Positions 1-5,147 of a stretch of 5,147 nucleotides of DNA are shown piece after piece (positions within the stretch are counted from its first letter, which is position 1; each line of letters begins with the position of its first letter). Where the stretch lies: the NCBI GenBank assembly GCA_021789565.1, contig JAJYJL010000743.1:1-5147 (forward strand), given 5' to 3'. The DNA comes from Acidobacteriota bacterium (lineage in GTDB: Bacteria > Acidobacteriota > Terriglobia > UBA7540). A model generated the notes under the pieces. It was not told the origin of the DNA, did no database searches, and saw only the letters and a program-made list of their open reading frames with translations. Position numbers and translations under genes: made by a program.

Positions 1-1896
1 TTGCAGAACGCGCCGAGCTGGCACTACGTCCACACGGACCAGTGGCGGTATGAAAAGAACTTTACGGATTATCACACCGTTCCCGCGAACCAGCCGGAGG
101 GGTCGCTTGCCCAGGGCCACACCATGGACGTGCAGACGCGCGCCGTACGAAGTGGATGGCTGCCCTTCTATCCGCAATTCAACAAGAACCCCCTGGACGT
201 GGTGAAAGAGGCGGAAGCGGCAGGAGCCTCATCCCCGCAGGAAGTCACTGCGTTTGCCACAAAGCAGCTGAAAGATGGAAAGCTGAAATTCTCCGTTGAG
301 GACCCGGACGCGCCCGAAAACTGGCCGCGCTTGTGGTTTATCTGGCGAGGCAACGCATTGATGGCCAGCGCCAAAGGGCACGAATATTTCCTGAACCACT
401 ACCTGGGCACGCACAACAACGCCATTGCGGAAGACCTGGCGCAGGATTCCGTGCGGGAAGTCACCTGGCACGACAAGGCGCCGCAGGGAAAGATGGACCT
501 CGTCGTTGACCTGAACTTCCGCATGGATACCTCGGCGCTTTACTCCGATATCGTGTTGCCGGCGGCCACCTGGTACGAAAAGGCTGACCTGAACACCACG
601 GACATGCACAGTTTTATCCATCCGCTTTCCGCCGCGGTGCCGCCGTGCTGGGAATCAAAGAGCGACTGGCAGATTTTCCGCTCCATCGCCCGGAAGTTTT
701 CCGAACTTGCCGCGAAACATTTTCCCGAAAGCGTCCGCGATCTGGTGGCATCTCCACTGGCGCACGATACGCCGGCGGAGATCGCCCAGCCTGATCTGAA
801 GGACTGGAGAACCGGCGAAATCGAGGCGATTCCCGGGAAGACGATGCCGAACCTCGCCGTGGTCACGCGCGATTACAAGAACCTGTACAACCAATTCATC
901 TCCTTTGGCCCTGCCGTCCGCGAAAAGGGATTGGGAGCGCACGGCACGCATTACAGCGTGGATGACTTCTATGATGAGGCGCTTCACGATCGGCCCACGG
1001 TCAGTTGGGATGGCAAAGAGTTCCCCTCGCTGTTTGAAGATGAGCAGGTCTGTGACCTGATCCTGCGTTTTGCAACAGTGACCAACGGCGAACTTGCTTA
1101 CAGGTCATACAAGAACCTGGAAGCAGAGGTGGGGTTGCCGCTTGCCCACCTTGCAGAAAAGGGGAGAAGCGTGCAAGCCAGTTACAAAGGCTTGCAGGCG
1201 CATCCTCAGCGGTTGCTGAACAGCCCGATGTGGTCAGGACTGGTGGAAAACGGCCGGGCTTATTCACCCTTTACCTACAATGTTGAGAACAACGTACCCT
1301 GGCGCACATTGACCGGCCGGCAGCATTTTTATTTTGACCATCCGCTCTATCTCCAATTTGGGGAGCACCTGCCCTGCCACAAGCCCAAGCCTTTGCCCGT
1401 GCAGTATGCCGACTTGAAATTCACGCAGGATGCCGGGCGGTCGAAGATGCTGAATTTCCTGACGCCGCACGGCAAGTGGCACATTCACAGCACCTATTTT
1501 GACAACCACCGCATGCTGACGCTCTCTCGCGGGATTGAACCGTTCTGGATGAATGACAAGGACGCCGCTGAACTGGACATCCAGGACAACGACTGGGTTG
1601 AGGTTTACAACGACCACGGTGTGGTGGTCACCCGCGCTGTGGTAACTTCACGAATCCCTCGCGGCATTTCGATGCAATATCATTCGCCGGAACGCACGAT
1701 TTCAGTTCCGCTTTCGCCCCTGCGGGGAAACCGGCGGGCGGGCGGCCACAACAGCCTGACACGCACGCGGCTGAAGCCCAATCTGATGGCCGGCGGCTAC
1801 GGCCAGTTTACGTACCACTTCAATTACTGGGGACCAACGGCTTCCAATCGCGACGTGTACGTACTGGTGCGCAAGCTGCCCGAACTCAAATGGTAG
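1..1896 (+). CDS. narG: Respiratory nitrate reductase alpha subunit NarG, C-terminal half (5' end outside window)
   Basis: Catalytic subunit of membrane-bound nitrate reductase; it reduces nitrate to nitrite at a molybdenum bis-MGD cofactor, normally on the cytoplasmic face. The frame is open from base 1 to a TAG stop, giving 631 residues. E. coli NarG has about 1247, so this is roughly the C-terminal half. Family signatures seen in order (numbered from base 1): HTDQWRY (11-17), FIWRGN (113-118), KGHEY (125-129), [14 protein letters not shown] (181-194), FIHPLSAAV (205-213) and WESKSDW; then the molybdopterin-dinucleotide-binding domain from about [10 protein letters not shown] (484-493), through DNDWVEVYN, to SNRD (615-618). 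No internal stop or frameshift. The TTG at base 1 is an in-frame Leu codon at the window edge, not a real start, because the first residues already match the family's interior. The FS0 cluster ligands and the Mo-coordinating Asp are upstream and not visible. The protein ends at KLPELKW without the short tail of E. coli NarG. Identity is secure; physiological direction (nitrate reduction rather than nitrite oxidation) is inferred from context. Confidence 0.97.
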   Translation: MQNAPSWHYVHTDQWRYEKNFTDYHTVPANQPEGSLAQGHTMDVQTRAVRSGWLPFYPQFNKNPLDVVKEAEAAGASSPQEVTAFATKQLKDGKLKFSVEDPDAPENWPRLWFIWRGNALMASAKGHEYFLNHYLGTHNNAIAEDLAQDSVREVTWHDKAPQGKMDLVVDLNFRMDTSALYSDIVLPAATWYEKADLNTTDMHSFIHPLSAAVPPCWESKSDWQIFRSIARKFSELAAKHFPESVRDLVASPLAHDTPAEIAQPDLKDWRTGEIEAIPGKTMPNLAVVTRDYKNLYNQFISFGPAVREKGLGAHGTHYSVDDFYDEALHDRPTVSWDGKEFPSLFEDEQVCDLILRFATVTNGELAYRSYKNLEAEVGLPLAHLAEKGRSVQASYKGLQAHPQRLLNSPMWSGLVENGRAYSPFTYNVENNVPWRTLTGRQHFYFDHPLYLQFGEHLPCHKPKPLPVQYADLKFTQDAGRSKMLNFLTPHGKWHIHSTYFDNHRMLTLSRGIEPFWMNDKDAAELDIQDNDWVEVYNDHGVVVTRAVVTSRIPRGISMQYHSPERTISVPLSPLRGNRRAGGHNSLTRTRLKPNLMAGGYGQFTYHFNYWGPTASNRDVYVLVRKLPELKW

Positions 1897-1903
1897 GGAA
1901 GGA
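1897..1903 (+). promoter_or_regulatory. Ribosome binding site of narH
   Basis: GGAAGGA lies directly after the narG stop codon and ends 5 bases before the narH ATG at 1909. It fills most of the 12-base narG/narH gap and supports that start. There is no room here for a promoter or terminator. Confidence 0.8.
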
Positions 1904-1908
1904 TTGAT

Positions 1909-3399
1909 ATGGACGTTCGAATGCAAATCGCGATGGTCTTCCACCTGGATAAGTGTATCGGGTGCCACACGTGCAGCATCGCCTGCAAAAACATCTGGAC
2001 GGACCGCAAAGGCGCCGAGTACATGTGGTGGAACAACGTGGAGACCAAGCCCGGCACTGGCTTCCCGACCCGCTGGGAAGATCAGGAGAACTACCACGGC
2101 GGCTGGGAAGTAAAGGACAGCAAGCTGAGGCTGAAATCCACGGGCAAGCTTCGGACGGTATTCAACATCTATCACAACCCCAGCATGCCAACCATGGACG
2201 ATTATTACGAGCCGTGGACCTATGATTACCAGAACCTCTTCAATGCTCCAGCAGGTGACGACCAGCCCACGGCGCGCCCGCTCTCAATGGTGACCGGAAA
2301 GCCAATGGACATCGAAGCAGGGCCGAACTGGGATGACGATCTTGGCGGTTCACCCATCTACGCCGAGCACGATCCGAATCTTAAAGGCCTCACTCCCGAC
2401 CAGCAGGCACAGCTTTCCGCCGTGGAGCGCCTGGTGTATTTCTACTTTCCGCGCATCTGCAACCACTGCCTGAATCCTTCCTGCGTAGCGGCGTGCCCTT
2501 CGGGAGCTCTTTACAAGCGTGGCGAAGATGGCATTGTCTTGCTCGACCAGAAACGCTGCCGCGGCTGGCGGGCCTGCGTGGCCGCGTGCCCTTACAAGAA
2601 AGTCTATTTCAACTGGTCCACGGGCAAATCCGAGAAGTGCATTCTCTGTTTTCCGCGCCTTGAAACAGGCCAGGCGCCGGCGTGCTTCCACTCGTGCGTG
2701 GGACGCATCCGCTATCTGGGCGCAATCCTCTACGACGCCGAGCGGATTGAGGAAATCGCCAAGCGCCCGAACGAGGAATTGGTTGAAGCTCATCGGTCCC
2801 TGGTGCTTGATCCTCATGATCCGGTGGTGATCGCTGCAGCGCGCAGGAATGGAATCCACGATTCCGTGATTGACTCAGCTCAGCGGTCTCCGGTCTACAA
2901 ATTTGTCAAGACGTGGAAGATCGCCCTGCCGCCGCACATCGAGTACCGCACGCTTCCCATGTTGTTCTACGTTCCGCCCATGTCGCCCGTCATGGCCAAC
3001 CAGAATGGCGACACCGTATCGCATATCTCGGACGATCTGTTCCATGACATTGAACAATCGCGCGTGCCGATGAAGTTTCTGGCCAATCTTTTCGGGGCCG
3101 GAAACGAAGAAATGGTGCGCTATGCGCTGCGCAAACAGAAAGCCGTGCGCTGGTATCGCCGCGCGCTCACCGTGGGCGATGTGACGATGGAACTCGCCGA
3201 GAGGATGTTGCGCGAGGCTGACAGCTCCATCGATGAGGCGGAGGCCATCTATCAACTCACTTCGCTGTGCACATTCGAAGACCGGTTCGTCATCCCACCG
3301 ATGCATCGCGAAGAAGCGCTCCAGATGCTGGAGGACCCGCTGGTGAACAAACAGAGTTCGGGCTTCGGATTCGTTGCCGGACCCAAGAGGGGGATGTAA
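1909..3399 (+). CDS. narH: Respiratory nitrate reductase beta subunit NarH (four Fe-S clusters)
   Basis: Electron-transfer subunit that passes electrons from the NarI hemes to NarG. It has 496 residues; E. coli NarH has about 512. The first ferredoxin motif is CIGCHTCSIAC (C16, C19, C22, C26). The second block is C184, C187, C192, C196. The third is CRGWRACVAAC (C217, W220, C223, C227), where Trp replaces a Cys, the established mark of the [3Fe-4S] cluster. The fourth is C244, C247, C259, C263, followed by VGRIRYLG. All 16 positions have the numbering I recall for E. coli NarH, so three [4Fe-4S] and one [3Fe-4S] cluster are expected. Conserved family segments further on include SPVYK, EYRTLPM, YVPP and YEDRFV-like FEDRFV. 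The C-terminus ends soon after GFGFVAG and lacks the longer E. coli tail. No signal peptide is seen, in keeping with a cytoplasmic location. The ATG at 1909 has a good Shine-Dalgarno site and gives the correct distance to the first cluster. The stop overlaps the narJ start by one base. Confidence 0.98.
   Translation: MDVRMQIAMVFHLDKCIGCHTCSIACKNIWTDRKGAEYMWWNNVETKPGTGFPTRWEDQENYHGGWEVKDSKLRLKSTGKLRTVFNIYHNPSMPTMDDYYEPWTYDYQNLFNAPAGDDQPTARPLSMVTGKPMDIEAGPNWDDDLGGSPIYAEHDPNLKGLTPDQQAQLSAVERLVYFYFPRICNHCLNPSCVAACPSGALYKRGEDGIVLLDQKRCRGWRACVAACPYKKVYFNWSTGKSEKCILCFPRLETGQAPACFHSCVGRIRYLGAILYDAERIEEIAKRPNEELVEAHRSLVLDPHDPVVIAAARRNGIHDSVIDSAQRSPVYKFVKTWKIALPPHIEYRTLPMLFYVPPMSPVMANQNGDTVSHISDDLFHDIEQSRVPMKFLANLFGAGNEEMVRYALRKQKAVRWYRRALTVGDVTMELAERMLREADSSIDEAEAIYQLTSLCTFEDRFVIPPMHREEALQMLEDPLVNKQSSGFGFVAGPKRGM
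3385..3393 (+). promoter_or_regulatory. Ribosome binding site of narJ, inside the narH end
   Basis: AAGAGGGGG lies within the last codons of narH and ends 5 bases before the ATG at 3399, in a TAATG stop/start overlap. It decides the narJ start: an upstream in-frame ATG at 3267 would add 44 Arg/Pro-rich residues that only mirror narH in another frame. Confidence 0.75.
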
Positions 3400-3956
3400 T
3401 GCAGCCAACCACCGCGACAAGCAGTCTGGCCATCGTGGAGAAGTTCGGAAGGCTTCTGAGTTATCCCGCCGACGACTATCTGCCGGAAGTTCAGGCATGC
3501 CACCTGGCGGCATCGGAAATCGATCTCGAAAGCGCGCGGTTATTAGCTGAATTCAGCGCCCGGATTTGCGCTTTGACCGTGGATGAAGCGCAGGAACTTT
3601 ACGTCCAAACCTTCGACCTCAACCCCATTTGTGCGCTTGAAGTGGGTTGGCAGCTTTATGGCGATAACTATGATCGGGGAAATTTCCTGGTAAAGATGCG
3701 ACAGGAACTCGAGCGGTACGGGGTGCCAGAGAACGTTGAACTTCCCGATCACCTCTGTCACGTGCTTCCTCTGCTTGCCCGCATGGAACCAGAAACTGCC
3801 GGCAGCTTTGCCAGGGCAAGCGTGATTCCGGCGCTGAACAAAATGCTGGCCGCCTTCGAGGGCAAAAACAGCCCGTACGAGAACGTGTTCAAGGCCCTCA
3901 GCCGGATTCTTGAAGTGATTTCGAGCGACACCTCGCAAGAGGGACACCATGTTTAG
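3399..3956 (+). CDS. narJ: Nitrate reductase assembly chaperone NarJ (TorD/NarJ family)
   Basis: Cytoplasmic chaperone that in the known family binds apo-NarG, supports molybdenum cofactor and FS0 insertion and controls docking on NarI; it is not part of the final enzyme. From the ATG at 3399 it is 185 residues, shorter than the roughly 236 of E. coli NarJ, and appears all-helical. Visible family features: an N-terminal segment FGRLLSYP (16-23); the central ELYVQTFDL (66-74), equivalent to the YVxxFD motif; LYGDNYDRGNFL (86-97), equivalent to the HVHGESRDRGQAM region of E. coli; and ELPDHLCHVLPLLARM (114-129), matching the LPDHLPxxLEFL signature. The C-terminal acidic and variable extension of longer NarJ proteins is mostly absent. 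Its place between narH and narI is the classic position. The start overlaps the narH stop by 1 base and the end overlaps narI by 8 bases, which points to translational coupling. Confidence 0.93.
   Translation: MQPTTATSSLAIVEKFGRLLSYPADDYLPEVQACHLAASEIDLESARLLAEFSARICALTVDEAQELYVQTFDLNPICALEVGWQLYGDNYDRGNFLVKMRQELERYGVPENVELPDHLCHVLPLLARMEPETAGSFARASVIPALNKMLAAFEGKNSPYENVFKALSRILEVISSDTSQEGHHV
3937..3944 (+). promoter_or_regulatory. Ribosome binding site of narI, inside the narJ end
   Basis: AAGAGGGA lies within the last narJ codons and ends 4 bases before the narI ATG at 3949. It supports the 8-base narJ/narI overlap as a real start arrangement. Confidence 0.7.
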
Positions 3957-4656
3957 CCAATATCTGGAACCCACACTGTTTGGGATACTGCCCTACGCGG
4001 TCTTCCTGAATTTCTTCGTCTTCACCATCCATCGTTACCGCTCGGAGGCTTTTACTTATTCAAGCCTCTCGTCGCAGTTTCTGGAAAACCGCAAGCACTT
4101 CTGGGGGCTCGCGCCATTTCACTTCGGCATCGTTGTGGTGCTCACAGGGCACTTTGTTGCCTTCCTGATCCCCCGTGAAATTCTGTTGTGGAACAGCAAA
4201 CCATTGCGCCTGTATGCACTTGAAATCACCGGTCTGACTTTTGCCCTGCTGGCCGTTGTGGGACTGCTGGGTGCGATGAGGAGGCGAATGATCGACTCCA
4301 AAGTCTCAAGCGTCACGACGCGCGTCGATTGGCTTGTCGATGTTCTGCTTCTATTCCAGCTCGGCAGCGGAATTTATATTGCGACATTTCACCCCTGGGG
4401 TTCTTCGTGGTTTGCGGCTTCCATGGCTCCCTATCTATGGTCGCTCGTCAAGTTCAGTCCCAACGTCAGCTTCCTGGCAACAATGCCGATGATTGTCAAA
4501 CTGCACATTATCAATTTCTATTTGCTGATCGGTATTTTCCCCTTCACCCGCCTGGTTCATATCCTCGTGGCGCCCAATCCCTATTTCTGGCGCAGGCCTC
4601 AACTGGTGCGCTGGTACCGGCGAGGAACATCACTGGTTGGAGAAAAAGCCGACTGA
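3949..4656 (+). CDS. narI: Respiratory nitrate reductase gamma subunit NarI (di-heme cytochrome b)
   Basis: Membrane subunit that oxidises quinol and passes electrons through two b-type hemes to NarH. It has 235 residues; E. coli NarI has about 225. Five hydrophobic membrane segments are visible at about 10-28, 53-74, 90-110, 128-147 and 183-206, the expected number. The likely heme ligands are H58 and H68 in FHFGIVVVLTGHF (helix 2) and H186 and H204 in KLHIINF and FTRLVHI (helix 5). Their spacings of 10 and 18 equal those of E. coli H56/H66 and H187/H205. The loop RYRSEAFTYSSLSSQFLE and the C-terminal FPFTRLVHI, followed by a basic tail (RRPQLVRWYRR), fit the family; the basic tail would face the cytoplasm and NarGH. 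Compared with E. coli NarI the sequence is clearly diverged outside these motifs. The ATG at 3949 has a Shine-Dalgarno site within narJ, and no better start is seen. Confidence 0.96.
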   Translation: MFSQYLEPTLFGILPYAVFLNFFVFTIHRYRSEAFTYSSLSSQFLENRKHFWGLAPFHFGIVVVLTGHFVAFLIPREILLWNSKPLRLYALEITGLTFALLAVVGLLGAMRRRMIDSKVSSVTTRVDWLVDVLLLFQLGSGIYIATFHPWGSSWFAASMAPYLWSLVKFSPNVSFLATMPMIVKLHIINFYLLIGIFPFTRLVHILVAPNPYFWRRPQLVRWYRRGTSLVGEKAD

Positions 4657-4663
4657 GGAAGGA
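4655..4663 (+). promoter_or_regulatory. Ribosome binding site of narK, deciding a GTG start
   Basis: GAGGAAGGA overlaps the narI TGA stop and ends 9 bases before a GTG at 4673. No ATG exists in that frame before 4721, and starting there would cut into the first membrane helix. This site therefore favours GTG as the initiation codon. Confidence 0.75.
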
Positions 4664-4672
4664 TCGAAAGCT

Positions 4673-5147
4673 GTGGCAAAAATCAAAGGAACACCGAATC
4701 AAGCACTGTTTGCGGCGACCATGGGCTTTTTTGTGGGTTTTGCAGCTGTGGCGTTGTTCGGTCCCACAGCCAGCCGTTTCCAGACCGTTATGCACCTGAG
4801 CCCGATGATGGTGGGCTTTCTTGTTGCCGCGCCGGCGTTGTCGGGTTCTCTGCTCCGGATTCCGTTTTCCGCCTGGGTGGACACCACAGGCGGACGAAAG
4901 CCATTCTTTGTCCTCCTGGTTCTCTCAGTTATTGGAATGGCCGGATTGCTGGTGGTTGTTTTTCTTTATTACCCCGATCGTCTCACTGCCAGTTTGTATC
5001 CTGTATTGCTCATCCTGGGAGTGCTTTCGGGATGCGGCATCGCTACCTTCTCGGTAGGAATCAGCCAGGTTTCTTACTGGTTTCCGCAAGCCCGGCAAGG
5101 GAGAGCGCTGGCGATATTCGCCGGCATCGGCAACCTCGCACCTGGAA
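4673..5147 (+). CDS. narK: NarK-type nitrate/nitrite transporter (MFS, NNP family), N-terminal part, truncated by window end
   Basis: Inner-membrane major facilitator that in this family takes up nitrate with protons or exchanges nitrate for nitrite. The frame is open from the GTG at 4673 to the window end: 158 codons plus one base, about a third of a typical 400-470-residue NarK. A short basic N-terminus (MAKIKGTPNQ) is followed by helices at about 12-32, 44-68, 77-99 and 107-128. LLRIPFS (60-66) carries R62, which by motif corresponds to the nitrate-binding Arg89 of E. coli NarK in helix 2; the following GGRK is the MFS loop 2-3 basic motif. SYWFPQARQGRALA (134-147) and AGIGNLAPG (150-158) match the NNP family signature with its Gly-rich nitrate motif. 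It starts 16 bases after narI with no terminator between, so it is probably co-transcribed and supplies the enzyme with substrate. Whether it is the NarK1 (symport) or NarK2 (antiport) type, or a fusion, cannot be told because the rest is missing. Confidence 0.9.
   Translation, partial: MAKIKGTPNQALFAATMGFFVGFAAVALFGPTASRFQTVMHLSPMMVGFLVAAPALSGSLLRIPFSAWVDTTGGRKPFFVLLVLSVIGMAGLLVVVFLYYPDRLTASLYPVLLILGVLSGCGIATFSVGISQVSYWFPQARQGRALAIFAGIGNLAPG

Noticed and set aside
1..3. TTG at base 1 as a genuine start codon of a short NarG
   Set aside because: The sequence matches the interior of NarG from the first residues, so the codon is simply an in-frame Leu at the window edge.
3267..3398. Extended narJ start at the in-frame ATG 3267
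   Set aside because: The added 44 residues are Arg/Pro-rich out-of-frame narH sequence, would overlap narH by 133 bases, and do not resemble the NarJ N-terminus. The TAATG start at 3399 has a good Shine-Dalgarno site.
2875..3513. Long antisense open frame (212 codons) opposite the narH/narJ junction, with other antisense frames at 229-621, 1264-1617, 1702-2175 and 2350-2859
   Set aside because: All lie opposite strongly conserved nar coding sequence, show no recognisable protein family and have no clear ribosome binding site. Such frames are expected in GC-rich genes with biased third positions.
4657..4672. Possible terminator or promoter between narI and narK
   Set aside because: The 16-base gap is occupied by a Shine-Dalgarno site and contains no hairpin with a T-run and no room for -35/-10 elements.
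4329..5057. Plus-strand frames at 4329-4799 and 4821-5057
   Set aside because: Both are alternative frames of narI and narK. Their translations lack family motifs, while the competing frames carry clear NarI and NarK signatures.
1..5147. A previously undescribed system, mobile element or CRISPR
   Set aside because: Essentially every base is accounted for by five known nar genes on one strand; no repeats, inverted repeats, transposase motifs or unexplained coding regions were seen.

Overview
The window is a same-strand gene cluster for a membrane-bound respiratory nitrate reductase. In order it holds the 3' half of narG (catalytic alpha subunit), complete narH (iron-sulfur beta subunit), complete narJ (assembly chaperone), complete narI (di-heme b membrane subunit), and the 5' part of a NarK-type nitrate/nitrite transporter that runs off the right edge. 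All five genes are on the + strand. The junctions are a 12-base gap (narG/narH), a 1-base overlap (narH/narJ), an 8-base overlap (narJ/narI) and a 16-base gap (narI/narK), so this is almost certainly one transcription unit. No promoter, terminator, RNA gene, mobile element, repeat array or CRISPR is visible, and no non-coding stretch is longer than 16 bases.

How the genes work together: the transporter brings nitrate into the cytoplasm and/or exports nitrite. NarI takes electrons from quinol in the membrane through two b hemes. NarH relays them through four iron-sulfur clusters to the molybdenum cofactor in NarG, where nitrate is reduced to nitrite. NarJ binds apo-NarG and holds it for cofactor insertion and docking to NarI. 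The visible metal ligands are intact: 15 cysteines plus the cluster-determining Trp in NarH, at the same residue numbers as I recall for E. coli NarH, and four heme histidines in NarI with the 10- and 18-residue spacings of E. coli NarI. The active-site Asp and the FS0 cluster ligands of NarG lie upstream of the window and cannot be assessed.

Organism: a bacterium with a moderately GC-rich genome. The NarG and NarH sequences are clearly of the classic cytoplasm-facing NarGHI type. NarI and NarJ look more diverged from enterobacterial versions, and narK follows narI rather than preceding narG. This suggests a non-enterobacterial lineage, possibly Acidobacteriota, a deltaproteobacterial-type group or Nitrospirota, but the sequence alone does not settle it. 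I found no sign of a previously undescribed system: this is a well-preserved known respiratory operon, and the findings below are modest.
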